Of a stretch of DNA of 64,000 nt, positions 11,777 through 23,575 are shown in pieces. The stretch's first letter is position 1; each line of letters begins with the position of its first letter. The position numbers and the translations under genes are program-made. The stretch is from Pestalotiopsis fici W106-1 (lineage: Eukaryota; Ascomycota; Sordariomycetes; Amphisphaeriales; Sporocadaceae): the NCBI RefSeq assembly GCF_000516985.1, contig NW_006917091.1, positions 5,638,518-5,702,517 on the forward strand. Direction: 5' to 3'. The notes under the pieces were generated by a model. It was not told the origin of the DNA. It made no database searches and saw only the letters and a program-made list of their open reading frames with translations.

Positions 11777-14116
11777 TCATGTTGGCCGCAGGTGATGTAT
11801 GACATGATGCTCCATGTCCGATGTACAATCGCCCGGCTTCAGAACCGCCAGTATATGTTGATCTGGTCGGACGAGCACGCCACCTCCCGATTCCAGACCA
11901 AATCCCTCACAAAACAGCTTCCCCTGCTCCGGGAACGCAAACGTGAAATCCGCATCTACCGACCAGAGACGGACCTTGACGTTCGTCTTGGCAGCGAGCA
12001 ATTTTTGTAGTTGCTCGAAACGCTGTTTCCAGCCATGCTGATTCCCGACAATGAGAGTAAAGGAATCATAGGAGCACAGGTCCAAAGTGGATCCCTGGCG
12101 TGCAGATACATCCTTTTCGGTCCACTCTTTGACATAGGATACATTGAGCGGCTTGAAAGAATCAGGCTTCCTTGATTCAATGAAATTTATCCAGACGTGC
12201 GGGAGCCTGGCACCGGGAATGTATTTGGCCTTGTAGTATGAAGCATGCGCAGGCACCTCCTTGGAACCGTAAACGTAACCTATGTGCAACTCCAGCTTTC
12301 ATCCAGATGATTAGCTTTTTTTTTTTTTTAAACTTGAATCCAAAGCTAGGTCCGTCCAAACTCACATTATCAAAGTGCTCGCGCTGGCCCTCAACCTCCC
12401 TCTTGATCATCTCTTGCTTGTCGGGATCATGAATCGACCTGAGGAGGTTGGCGCGCGCCTGCTCCACGTCATCGATGCCGGCTGTGCCCAGAGTCTTGAG
12501 AAAGGAAAAGATGGCCTTGCCATTCTTGACGCTCTGGGCCGCATTGATCATGGCAATGGGCCGCCGCTCGTCGTGGTATGACGTGAGAAGCTCGGGTCCG
12601 GCGCCGCCTTGGTGCACGGCGGCAATCTTGTACGCGAGGTTGTGGACGTCGGCCAAGCCCGTGTTGAGACCTAGTCCTCCGGTGGGTGGGAAGGCGTGCG
12701 CGGCATCGCCGGCCCTTGAAAAGAGACAAGAGTCAGTATCGAAACATTAAACGCATTCAAGATCGGAGCGCTTGGCCCGAACAAACTCACAGAAATACGT
12801 TCCCAACGGAGTACTGGTTAGCAACCTTTCGGCTCAGAATCCAGGGCCTGTAGCTCAAAACATCAAAAGGGATATCTGTCCCAATAGCCGCTGCAACAAC
12901 AGTTCTACTGAGCTCCTCAGTCCATGATTCCACAGGATGTTTTTTGGACTATGTAACATCAGTCATAGCTCTTCGACAGTTTCTGGGGGGTAGCTCTACT
13001 CACATCAAAATTACTAATGAGAACCTGAGTTCCTGACAAGTCGTATGCTATGATGAACCCGGAACATGCAGGATCCGTAATCCAGTGAAGCATTCCAACT
13101 TGTTCCTTGACCACCGGGCGCATATCGGCGCTGAAATGGATAGTCATCATTGTTTCATCTTTTGGATTATTAAAGACGTATCAGCCAAAATGCGCCCTCA
13201 TATACCATTTGAACTTGACGGTGGTAGACTCACATCCATCTTCACCCTCGCACTCGACGCCAAGATGTTTTCTGACCTGGCTCTTGGCCCCATCACAACC
13301 AATGACATGTCGAGACTGTACAGTAAAGCGTTGTCCCGTCTCACGGACTTGCAGCTCACTTGTGACGATATCGTCGTGCTTTGTTTTTGCTATTGGTCAG
13401 CCTCTTGTGCTATGTGCCATGTACTCGGAACAAGCCATACCTGTTGACACGACACAAATGCTATTCCTTTATGCATCTCCACGTTCGGATCTTTTAAAAG
13501 TGCATCGTAGACAAACTGTTCAAAGTCTGGCTGCGGTACGTTATGTATCATCTAGCAGAAGGGGTCAGCGATGACACAACAGGCTTTTTCACACCGACCA
13601 AAAAACCAGCATATCTCACCTCTGGGGTATCATTCAAGACCTCGGGATCCATTCTCTCATAGGGCAAGACGCCTATCCGTTCGCCAGAGAGATTGGTGAG
13701 AAAGTTAACCCAGAAGGCATCCTCGCGGGGCGAGCCCAACTTGCGCAGGGCCGCCGTGTCCAGACCAAACTGGCGGCAGATCTCAAAGCTCCTCGGGCTC
13801 AGAGCGTGGGCTTTGGGCGCTGCCAGCCTCTGAGGATACTTTTCAATCAGGAGCGATTTGACTTGCAAGAACAAGATCATAAGTATCCAAAAGTCTCTGA
13901 TATTGTCCAAGAATGGAGGAGAACAATCTCACCTCCTAGTTTCGATAGCATATACGCCATGAGCAAACCGCTTGGGCCGCCGCCGACAATCAGAACTGGC
14001 ACATCCCGACTTTTGACAGCAAGCTCTGGTTTGGAATTTTTGCTTGTATTCGATACCGCTGAGGCACTGCTTACTTTTGCATCTGCGTCGGCACCCATTT
14101 TGTCGGTGTCTGTCAA
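11777..14116 (-). CDS. FAD-dependent aromatic monooxygenase (phenol 2-monooxygenase / TfdB-like)
   Basis: Spliced product of 620 aa from eight exons: 14116-13933, 13861-13620, 13551-13441, 13378-13234, 13158-13004, 12948-12791, 12714-12366 and 12295-11777. Family landmarks are the FAD Rossmann motif VLIVGGGPSGLLMAY (about residues 35-50), HALSPRSFEICRQFG, the HVIGCDGAKSQVRK DG motif, and FLAGDAAHAFPPTGGLGLN, which binds the FAD phosphates. The C-terminal 150 residues form the thioredoxin-like domain usual in phenol hydroxylases. These enzymes use NADPH and O2 to add an ortho hydroxyl to phenols. The gene is head-to-tail with the quinone oxidoreductase and the C2H2 regulator, suggesting a shared role in aromatic metabolism. 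The last intron contains an A14 run on the coding strand just before its branch site. Substrate unknown. Confidence 0.92.
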
Positions 14117-14522
14117 GGACTGAAACCAGTTACTTTCGTCACCTGTCTTTGGCTAGCATCAAACGTTTGTGATACGTCTCGATCACTCAAAAGTATGTGA
14201 CTGCGAATCTTCCTTGTGATGTGGCAGACCTGATTGATATAATCATGAGCAATCAGTAAGCTCCCGTCACTCGCCTCCTTATAATCTCTTCCCCACACTC
14301 CTCTTTGTTCCACAATCCCCACGACTCCCCGCACTCTCCACTGATGAGGTGGCTCAGAGTGGTGATGGTGGGTCGTGGGGAGTGAGTATACACAGTACAT
14401 AGTACTTGTCCTGGAGTAGAGGCCCCATTTGTAGCAGAGTGGAGATTAACAAAAAATTGTATACCATAGAGAAGAGTCATGGTGAGATCTATAGTCTATA
14501 AAGCTTTTCCTTGCAGTCGTGT
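14117..14522. other. Promoter region of the FAD monooxygenase gene
   Basis: About 400 bases between the monooxygenase start (14116) and the quinone oxidoreductase stop (14523), both genes being on the minus strand. It is rich in GTGG/CCAC words around 14330-14390. No gene or strong motif was recognised. Confidence 0.4.
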
Positions 14523-15518
14523 TCAAGGTATCTGTAGTACAATCTTTCCGCCAGCTTTTCGCCCCTCTAATTCCTCATGAGCCGTGCCCGCTTTCTTTAC
14601 ATCGTCAAGCGTGTAACCGTCAACTTTAACCACCCCCGTGCGAACCATCTCAAACAGGTCGTCGGCATATCCCTGCGTTTCCTCCCGCGTATTCAAGTAG
14701 GCAAATACCGTGGGATAGCACAATTTTATATTCTTGGTCCCGCCCAGTCTCAGCACATTGACTGGCGGTATTTGTCCAGACGCATTACCAAAACACACGA
14801 GATCCCCCTTCTTGGCAATGGCTTCTAGGTTTCCGTCAAAAGTCGCCTGCCCAATCGGATCGAAAATGGCATCTACGCCGTGACCACCCGTGATCTCCCC
14901 GACTCGTGCGACCCATTCCTCTGTACTGGTATCAATGACGAATTCGGCACCGCGGTCCCTTGCGGCGCGTGCTTTGAGGTTTGACGACACCGTCGCCAGG
15001 ACCTTGGCGCCGGTCGCGGCGCATATTTGCACGAGCAGCGAGCCCACGCCGCCCGATGCGCCGTGGATCAGGATCCATTCTCCGGGTTTCACGACATGCG
15101 CTTCTCGCACCAGGGTCACGGCCGTGAGGCCCTGCGCGAAACACGCTGCCGCCGCCTCTAGGGAAATATGCTCTGGTAGGTGAACCACGCGGTCTGCAGA
15201 GACGGCGTTGTACTCGGCGTACGCTCCGCTCTTGGCCAGATAGGCTACGCGATCACCGGGTCTGAATTCATTTTCCACCGACGGGTAAGCAGCGGCTATT
15301 ACGCCGGCCCCTTCGCCGCCAAGGATAAGAGGATACGCTGCGGGATAGCGACCGGAGCGGAAATGGGTGTCCATAAAGTTGACGCCTGCATACTTGGTAC
15401 GGATCAGGACTTCATTTTCCTGCAGAGAAGGCACCAAAGCATCTGTATGCCAATGCAGTCGAGAGACGTCTCCTGGCTCGTCCAACCGAATAGCAGACAT
15501 GATTGAGGGGATTTGCAT
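14523..15518 (-). CDS. NADPH:quinone oxidoreductase (zeta-crystallin-like, MDR superfamily)
   Basis: Intronless 331-aa protein starting MQIPSIMSAIRLDEPG; an internal ATG at 15500 (MSAIRL) is an alternative start, and a longer upstream frame is unlikely. It has the GroES-like N-terminal half (GVNFMDTHFRSGRYP, LGGEGAGVI) and the cofactor-binding half with HGASGGVGSLLVQ, the GxGxxG-type NADPH motif of zeta-crystallins. It lacks the structural zinc-ligand cysteine block, as expected for quinone reductases. The family reduces quinones by one electron or enones using NADPH in the cytosol. Lying directly downstream of the regulator and upstream of the phenol hydroxylase on the same strand, it could detoxify quinones made from hydroxylated phenols (inference). 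Confidence 0.9.
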   Translation of the reverse strand: MQIPSIMSAIRLDEPGDVSRLHWHTDALVPSLQENEVLIRTKYAGVNFMDTHFRSGRYPAAYPLILGGEGAGVIAAAYPSVENEFRPGDRVAYLAKSGAYAEYNAVSADRVVHLPEHISLEAAAACFAQGLTAVTLVREAHVVKPGEWILIHGASGGVGSLLVQICAATGAKVLATVSSNLKARAARDRGAEFVIDTSTEEWVARVGEITGGHGVDAIFDPIGQATFDGNLEAIAKKGDLVCFGNASGQIPPVNVLRLGGTKNIKLCYPTVFAYLNTREETQGYADDLFEMVRTGVVKVDGYTLDDVKKAGTAHEELEGRKAGGKIVLQIP

Positions 15519-15898
15519 TGTAAAAAGGTTCAGTTCATATATCGTCTCTTTATGGAAGGAATAAGTCGCCCAGTTTGGACACAAACGCAATGAGAATTAA
15601 TACCTAATTATATAACACACAGATCATTGGCATGCACGGTATGACTTTTATGTATTTATAAGCTTGGATAAATCAAAGACCGGAAAGTCCGTCCATACGC
15701 CAAAATTGAAACCAGTATTCATCTCCTAGAGAGTTGGCGGGATTTCACATAAGCTCCGAGCCGGAAAGTTAGGAGTTCTACAGGTGTGCACGGGCCAGCC
15801 ATTTGTCGATGACTGTTCCTATGGTTGATGGTGCAAATTCGCTGATTTTGTGGTACGCTATTGGGCGAAAAGAATAATAAAAGAAATATATATTGATT
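15519..15898. other. Promoter region of the quinone oxidoreductase gene
   Basis: About 380 bases, AT-rich, between the quinone oxidoreductase start and the regulator stop. AT-rich TATA-like stretches lie near 15606-15612 and 15650-15670. No gene. Confidence 0.4.
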
Positions 15899-18467
15899 TC
15901 ATGGACAGTGTGCCTTCAAAGTCTGAAGTACCTGTTCCAATTCAACGCACACGCCCCACTGCACCGATAATCCGTGGATAATTGTTTGCAGCGAATTGAG
16001 TTCGTATCGTAAATTTCGCGCCAGTCCAATTGCCGATGTTGGCGATTGAATATTAGAGGCAAAGAACATTTGTGTTTTACTGCGCCCGCTATCCTCGTAA
16101 TTATCGTGGCCGGTCGTCGGGTCCACTGCATCTAGTACAACGCTCCAGTCGACTGTGTAAGGTACGGTCACTGTTGACACTCCATTGAGACAAAATAGTA
16201 TTGAAACCATGGCTGCTGCAAAGATGGGTATTGGCATCCACATTGAGTTGACCTGACTAAGGGGTAATTGTGCGGCAATGTCCTGAATGGCAGTAGCATG
16301 AAGTAATGCGCGCTTCGCGTCAAAGGAGTCGACATTCCAATCCATCACAGCAGGTTGTGCTTGCTGAGAATTTTCGACTTGGAACAAGTTTTGTGGGATT
16401 TGATATAGACGGCACAAATCTTTACTCGTAGCCGTCAGTTTCACCACTGCGTCTAGGCAGCATAGATGCCATCTCATGAGGAGACCGAGCTTTTCGACCG
16501 AATTCTGGGACCATCCTACTTCTAGATGGCGTCGAATCTGCAGAAGAGCATTGCTGATATCAGACGAGGACGGCGGTCGCCAGATGGTGGGAACGTAGAG
16601 CGGATCTTGCGTTTCACGGATCAGTGCATGAACGCCTTCGAGAATAACGCGAAGATCAATGTGTGACTGAACATTCCATAGATGCGAGCTCCCGCCGAGA
16701 GCAGGGTCAAGAGCTGGCGGTTGAAACAGGGCACCATAGACATCCTGGAAAGAGGTTGAGGTCACTGCCACGACCTTCATCTCAGAAAACCACTCATCAG
16801 CAGTCTGAGCATCGAAGAGTCGAGAGTTGCTCGACATCATGAGCGGATTCGCAGTGTGCACCACAGAAGTTGGTTGGCCCGACATGAAGGACAGCTGCCC
16901 GTCTAAAATGTAGTGTCCAAGAAGGGCGCGAGACTGCAGCTCTCTTGACACCCATAATTTCCAGCCTCGTACGAGCCCATCTCGATCATTCGGATCCGGA
17001 AGATTGAACGGAGCAGCGCCGTCCAGGTCAAACATGCCGCAATGTCTTGCCCAATTAAAACTCAAGCTGTGGTATATTTGGCTTGTCACTCGGAGGCTTT
17101 CATTCTGTAGACTCTCAGCACATTGTTCTGTCGTCATCACCAACGTAACTGACCTTGGATAGCATCGCATACGTCTGGCCCAGAAGTGCCGTCAACACAA
17201 GCTGGAACCCGCTTCTAGAATCGTAAGCTCCTCGATGGGCCATAAAGCTTTGCCACTACAGATGTTTAGTCACGTTCGGATAATGAGAAAACGGCGGTTC
17301 TGCGACATACAGATGTTGACACGGCGGTATAAGCCAAACGCCACAAAGCCTCTCCCTATTTTTGGACAATTAGCATGAGTATCCGAGTATGCCGCCAGAC
17401 AAGAATCGCGATCGGTACCAACCTTTGACACGGCATCTTCTGTGCCAATGAACAGAGAGCCAAGGGCAATGGCGTTCAACAAGAGACTAGGAGAGCACTC
17501 TTTGAACACAAAAGTCGGTCTATGCAGGACTGGGAATGTTGGGTTGAAGCGAGTGAAGTAGGTCTGTAGGCAGTTGTTCAAGAAGGCCGGGTTCAAGTCA
17601 GGTAACGTCTCGACAGCGTTTGTGACGCGGCTCGACTATGTCAGGTCAGATTTGTTCTGCCGAATGGCGATTGGTCAGTGCTTACCACATTCGTGATCAT
17701 GTTGCTGAGACTTTGGATTGCCATGTGTGATTCCCCATTGTGGGTCGAGTTGACATGAGTCTCTTGCAGCCTAGGATCTATCTGGGCATCGGGAACCACG
17801 CCGGCGGTCGAATGCGTGGCCGGCCATGTCTCTGGCGGCAGGGTCAAGGAATTCCAGTCAGACGATATAATAGTCTGGAGCAGCTGTTCGGCATCTGGCC
17901 ATGCCAAGCCCGCCTCCAAGTCCGAGAAGGGAGCGGTAAAGGCATACTCGTTTGACGGTGTCGTGCCCGCGGGCACCTGGGCAACAGAGACTCGGCGATT
18001 GTCGGGACGAGGTGGCGGCGGATGTGCATCGCTACCACCACTCAGACTGGCCGCGTCATTCGTGTTATTAGAGACAATGACTTGATGACTGTTGTCCGAT
18101 TTGTTGTGTATGCGCATATGACGCGTCAGGGAATCCGAACGGGCAAACGCGCGACCACATGTTGAACATGCAAAAGGCCGGTCTCCAGTGTCTATAGGAG
18201 AGGCACTAGTTTCAGCTCCACATCATGGAATACATTTGTTGATCAACGGTCTTTTATTAATAAACAGAAACTTACGGGTTCTCTCGTGCCTCTGCAGATG
18301 AAGAAAGAGATGTTTGATTAGCTCACATGAGGACACGCCAGCACACGAAGAGCCAACAAAGGTCTCACCTGCAAATGTTCCGACTTTGTGTAAGATCGGT
18401 GACAAATCCGACAGGTGAAATTATGCCTCCTGGAAGACCCAGTTCCGGAGGCGTGGGGCGAAGGCAT
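15899..18467 (-). CDS. Transcription factor with two C2H2 zinc fingers and a Fungal_trans domain
   Basis: Spliced product of 728 aa from seven exons: 18467-18369, 18291-18276, 18191-17686, 17635-17423, 17355-17311, 17255-17154 and 17104-15899. Finger 1 reads FTCRICHRSYTKSEHLQRH and finger 2 FACSTCGRAFARSDSLTRH, joined by the canonical linker HTGDRPF. A low-complexity region follows, then a Fungal_trans (PF04082-type) domain with NNCLQTYFTRFNPTFPVLH and GEALWRLAYTAVSTS. The second exon is only 16 nt and supplies the end of finger 1. The last intron is short: AG at 17114-17115 would make it 40 nt, so I chose the AG giving 49 nt; both keep frame. The start is the first ATG after an in-frame stop. 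It is likely the local regulator of the adjacent oxidoreductase genes and the divergent transporter (inference). Confidence 0.85.
18276..18291 (-). other. 16-nt micro-exon inside zinc finger 1 of the regulator
   Basis: Flanked by GT-AG introns of 77 nt (18292-18368) and 84 nt (18192-18275; donor GTAAGT, acceptor CTATAG). It encodes Arg-His-Glu-Arg-Thr plus one base of the next codon and provides the second zinc-binding histidine of finger 1. Skipping it would shift the frame. Confidence 0.8.
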
Positions 18468-19012
18468 TTCGGGGGCAGCGGCAGTCTGTGTGTGGGGGGC
18501 TGAGGAGGAGCAGCGTGTGCCGAAGTGTCGACTTGCTCCGCTTCCGTACCTACTGGATGGATCGCGCAACTGGATGGATCGATGTGTGGGAGCTCGAGGC
18601 GGCGCGTGGGGATAATTCCATCAAACCGACGAGAGTGATGGTGTGATGCGACGCGTGCAATTTGTTCGGGGGGCGTCCTTTCAGCTCACGGAGGAGGCGG
18701 AGAATTCGTAAATTCGTGGGGAAAATCTTTGGGGCTTGGCCGGGGGAAGTACCAATGTTAGCAGTAAAGCACCAGCAGCGCAGTGTGCTTAGCAGGTGAA
18801 CAGGTCGCCTAATAAACTCACAATTATGCGACTAGGGCGGCAGACAAGTTGCCCAGCCTAGAACCCTAGAGTAGAGGCTGGAGGTAACGCGGGGAAGCAA
18901 AGGAGGGCGGGTGGCTGGGGGAGGTCCGGCAAGTATCTCTCCCAGTGCTCAAGTGCTAGTACTACTAGTGCATCGTGGGGCACACTGACGTCCACGGGTA
19001 GGTGTTACACCT

Positions 19013-19015
<3 letters not shown>

Positions 19016-19050
<35 letters not shown>
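19016..19050 (+). repeat. (TC)n microsatellite
   Basis: An uninterrupted TC/CT dinucleotide tract of 35 bases, in the upstream region of the regulator gene. Pyrimidine tracts of this kind are common in fungal promoters and vary in length between strains. Confidence 0.95.
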
Positions 19051-19051
<1 letters not shown>

Positions 19052-19074
19052 GTAACACTTCAAGTAACACTTCA
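19051..19074 (+). repeat. 12-bp direct repeat, two copies
   Basis: AGTAACACTTCA occurs twice in tandem, directly after the TC tract. It could be slippage or paired protein-binding sites; nothing else supports a function. Confidence 0.9.
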
Positions 19075-20460
19075 ACTTACGAATCCCTTCAAGGCCTTGA
19101 GATGCGAAATTGTCTACATGATTTCAACATGAGCCACTTACATGAATCACCCGGAAATTGCCACAGATATTCATGCCAAGCTAAAGGGTTGTTGTGGAAT
19201 CAAGTCGACCTCTGTACCACTACACGATGCACTTGTTCATTAGATATTTCCCCTCTTGCCTTGTGGTTTTCTAACACATCATTGTAATGCCGCGGGTTGC
19301 GATAGTTTCGTATTTTGATACTCGGCGATGCTCGGAGATATGCGACTGAATCTGGACAGAAAACCCCGACATCAACACACTACCAAGTTTGCCAGATATA
19401 ATCAACGGATCCAGAGTAGAGAGACTACCTCTGCGCTAGGACAAGCGGCACCCTGCAGATGCCTCACTCATACAATGGTGGCATTTCAGCCGCACAACCA
19501 CTAGTCTGAAAAGGTCTGGCATTAGTTATTATATCTCCGACTATAATTGTGTTGGTGAGTGAAAGCTGCAGCTCAATGTCGTTGTCTACAAGAGACAGCT
19601 GCCGCGACGAACCAGGAAGTGCACAAAATACAATCAGAGCAACCCACGAAAGTCATGCGACCAAGGCAGAGAATCTTTCTCATAGACCTCACCTATAATA
19701 ACAGACGTGGAATCGGTGTTGGGCTTATTCTTTGATCTGACATTGGTACATTGTGACCGGTGCTACTCAACATGGACGTTGCAGGAGAATAGAGGCAAAC
19801 CGCAACTGGCGGCAAATCGGAACAACACTCGCTGCAGGTGGCGTAGGCGCACCCACTGTGCTGGGTCTCTATCACTCCCATGATCTTATCTTTATGTAAG
19901 TTCTTCCATGTCTCTTGCGCAGTTGATGGAGTGTTGGTTGCAACGCATCAAGGTATCTGATGTTTGGGCCCACGCTCATTGGCCAATCGCCATTGACGTG
20001 ATATTGCACCATACAGTCTGCGCGCTCTCGTCGTCACTCGGGAGCACTGAGGGGAATACACATACCCGCGCCTCGCTCGTCAAAGGCTTCAGCTTTTCAA
20101 AGACGCCATAAGTCTAGAAGCAATATTGCAAACTATTCGGGGCTGCAATGCGTAAACTCGCTGTCTGGTCTGGCTAATATGCGCCACATATCACATCACC
20201 TGAGCAGCTCGACTTGAACGCAATGTTTCCTGTCAAATCTTGTCAACACAAATCGTTTTTTGCAACCATTACATGTATCATATGCGGGTCAGATCCGCAC
20301 CGAGCAATAATCCTTGATCGCGCATGAGCTATGATGCGACTCGATGGGGGGGGAACCAGATGATATTAAATATCGCTCGCACCCATCAATCCAACGTAAT
20401 AAAGAACCTGTAACCAAAGCATCATTTGCGTCCTCCTTCTTGTGACTTTCGAGCGTCAAG

Positions 20461-22320
20461 ATGGCAAGCACACAGGACGACATTCCCTATGATGGGGAGA
20501 AACACACTACGGCAGTGACTGCATCTATTCAATCCGAGCCTCAGAGCAAAGAAATCACGTTTGCTCGCGGAGGGAATGAACAATATTATGCTCCGAATGA
20601 GAAGTATGAGGGCGCTCATCGATATGACCCCCAATTTCAGTGGTCTGAACAAGAAGAGAAGCACTTGATTAGAAGGGTGAGAGTTTCAGCGTGCTCAAAA
20701 GTCAAAAAATATTTTTGACCAATCCTTAACTATGTGTGCTAACGTGACCTCAGCTGGATTTCAAGATTTGTTCGTGGTGTTGCTTGATGTTCTTCGCACT
20801 CCAGCTAGATCGAGGCAACATCACCCAAGCACTGTCCGACAACATGCTCAATGACCTTGGTCTAACAACAAATCAATACAACTATGGGCAGACCATTTTC
20901 TACCTGAGCTTGTAAGTGGATGAGCAGATGTCTTGGTCTCGATCAAACACTTATCCGACTATAGTTTATGTGCCGAGCTGCCGTCTCAGATGATTAGCAA
21001 GAAGCTGGGACCCGACGTTTGGATTCCGATTCAAATGGTGACATGGAGCATTGTTGCCTGCTGTCAAAGCCGATTGACTGGAGAGTCTTCTTTTTACGCA
21101 ACACGCTCGCTAATGGGGCTGATCGAAGGCGGCTTTATCCCCGATGTCGTCCTCTACCTCTCATACTTTTACAAGGGCAAAGAACTTCCAGTCCGTCTCG
21201 CCTTTTTCTGGTCCAGCTTCATCATGACCAATATCGTGTCTGCATTCCTGGCATACGGTATCCTGCACATGCGCGGTATTTCCGGCTGGGCTGGCTGGCG
21301 CTGGATGTTTGCGCTCGAGGGCGGAGTCACTGCTATTATTGGCATCATGTCCTGGTTTTATCTGCCGCCTTCGCCTACGGAGACGGCCAGCTGGTTCCGG
21401 GGCAAGGATGGCTGGTTCACGGAGAGGGAGGAGAAAATCATGGTAAACAGGATCCTTCGTGATGACCCAGGAAAAGTATGGTCCCATCAATCACCCTTGC
21501 AAATTGCCTATTGGCGCTAACATACACGCAGAGTGATATGCACAACCGACAAGGCTTGACACCAAAGCTTCTTTGGCGGGCCATGAAGGATTACGATTTA
21601 TGGCCAATCTACTTTTACGGCCTCACCTGGTCGATCGGAGTTACTCCCACGACCGCCTATATCACCCTCAACCTCAAATCGCTCGGCTTTGACACATTTC
21701 AAACAAACTTATTGACCATCCCGGCCTACGTAGTATATCTATTGCAGCTTTTGTTCTGGACCTGGTACTCGGAGAAGATTAACAATCGATTCCTCGTTGT
21801 TCTCATCACCCAGATATGGGTGCTTCCGCTTCTGATTGCTCTGGAAACACTTTCCTCGAGTGCCAGTCCATGGGCTTGGTACTCGCTGTCGGCCTTGATC
21901 ATTGGCAACCCCTACACGCACGCCATTCTCGTCGCCATCACGTCTAGAAATGCGGGAACGGTGCGCACGCGGACAGTAGGAAGTGCATTTTACAACATGT
22001 GTGTCCAGGCCAGCAATATCATCTCGTCAAACGTATGTCCAATCTTAGTGTATCCCTTGTACATTCCCTCTTGATTGACCTGAATCCCACAGATCTATCG
22101 TGCCGATGATGCGCCTCGCTACCGAAGGGGTAACAAAGTACTAATCGCCATCACTGCATTCAACATGGTCTTTGTCATGGGGATGAAGGGTTATTACATG
22201 TGGAGAAACAAGCAGAAGGAGAAGCAGTGGAACGCCTTGACGGCTGAGCAAAAGGACGAATATCTGGCAAACACCACCGACCAAGGCAGTAAGAGGCTCG
22301 ACTTTAGGTTTGCTCACTAA
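20461..22320 (+). CDS. MFS transporter, allantoate permease (Dal5-like) family
   Basis: Spliced product of 537 aa. Exons: 20461-20676, 20754-20911, 20965-21475, 21532-22032 and 22093-22320. A hydrophilic N-terminal tail of about 75 residues precedes the first helix with LQLDRGNITQALSDNML. Family motifs include FYATRSLMGLIEGGFIPD, YFYKGKELPVRLAFFW, SGWAGWRWMFALEG and a conserved APRYRRGNK near the C-terminus, typical of the Dal5/Tna1 branch of fungal anion:cation symporters. It would act at the plasma membrane importing an organic anion. It is divergent from the C2H2 regulator and convergent with the short-chain dehydrogenase (196 bases between stops), so it may be the cluster's uptake system (inference). 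Sequence and length look intact. Confidence 0.92.
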
Positions 22321-22516
22321 TTTCAGTGGGGATGAACTGTATAGTCAAGAGACTCCGTCGGTTGACACATGATACATAATTTGCAGTACAAGACTCAGCA
22401 AATAATCTTAAGAACATGAAACTTGAACGAGAGATTGGAAGCATTCATTGGCGGTGAGGCGCTTAGATGACACCGTCGTAGGCAATCTGAGCTATACCGC
22501 AAGATACTGGGTGCCC

Positions 22517-23575
22517 CTACTCTGGCTGCTTCCATCCGTCCACGTCAGTGCTGTAAGCCAGCTTCTTCATGTCCGGTCGTCCATATAGCTCACTGTAGTC
22601 CTTCAATTTCCCTTGGATAGAGGAGTAAGCATCGCTTCCAATGACCATCCGTAGCGGTGGGTCCTTCATGACGGCCAGCTGATACATTGCTTTTCCACCC
22701 TTCTTTGGATCTCCGGCTTGTGTACCATGGCGAGCTCCCATCTTCTCCTTGGCATCAAGATGATCATAGGCTGGGTGTCTTTTCTCGGGAAATTTCATCG
22801 AGCGACCGGCCCAGTCCGTCCTATAATGATGTTAGTACCAATATTCACTTGATAGATCTGATCATACCTGAAACCACCTGGCTCGACGCAAGTGAACTTG
22901 ATATTCCATTCGGGCTTGACCTCTTTGCTCTGTAAATTGTCAGTAAGGTGACATTCGTGTAGGGGTTGACTGGTGGCTGTCCACCAACAGTTTTGCGCGC
23001 AGCTTACCAGTGCCTCCGTGAAACCTTCCACCGCCCACTTGCTCGCACAGTAGATGCTAAAAAGCGGGACTCCAGTTTGACCTCCGATTGACGTCACTTG
23101 CTGAATCACTCCTCCCGGCGGCTTTTGTTCTCGCATGACGCTCATGGCTTTTCTGGTTACGGCAATTAGACCAAAGAAGTTGACGTCCATCTGCGTTCGC
23201 GCCAGCTGCTCGTCGACCTCCTCAAACGGGCCCGCGAGACCGTAACCTGCATTGTTGACGACCACATCGACGCGGTTGAACTTTTTCAAGGCTTGGGTGA
23301 ATGCGTATTCAATGTCTTCCTGTTTCGTCACATCCAATTTTAGTGGTAGAAAGTTCTTTTTACCGGCCAAGGCGTCAGTTCACGGTATCAAAGACGCTGC
23401 CTTGGAGGTGGCAGGTATCAGGACGGCGAACCTTGTCAGAAGTGTTGTTGAACTTGAGCTGATCCGGATTCCGTGCCGTAGCAACACAAATATCTCCCTG
23501 GTCAATGACTTCTTGAACGAGATGAGAGCCGAAGCCGGTTGAGCAGCCAGTGACTAGAAAAACTCTGTGCGCCAT
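22517..23575 (-). CDS. Short-chain dehydrogenase/reductase (classical SDR)
   Basis: Spliced product of 285 aa from exons 23575-23432, 23355-23008, 22929-22868 and 22820-22517. It begins MAHRVFLVTGCSTGFGSHL, with the cofactor motif TGxxxGxG. NNAG lies near residue 85, the catalytic Ser in VTSIGGQTG, and the active-site Tyr/Lys in YCASKWAVEGF. The C-terminal part ends YSTDVDGWKQPE. These features mark an NAD(P)-dependent oxidoreductase of the classical SDR type, cytosolic, substrate unknown. Unspliced reading breaks in each intron, so the four-exon model is required. It could act on products of the neighbouring monooxygenase or on the cargo of the convergent transporter, but this is only proximity. 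Confidence 0.92.

Larger units (their letters stand above)
18468..20460. other. Long divergent promoter region with microsatellite
   Basis: Two kb between the regulator (-) and the MFS gene (+). It carries a (TC)n tract and a 12-bp direct repeat, listed separately. Short open frames on both strands show no recognisable product. Divergent control of regulator and transporter from this stretch is plausible. Confidence 0.4.

Noticed and set aside
12311..12328. Poly-T run that might indicate a retroelement tail
   Set aside because: It lies within an intron of the FAD monooxygenase with no target duplication or element sequence next to it.
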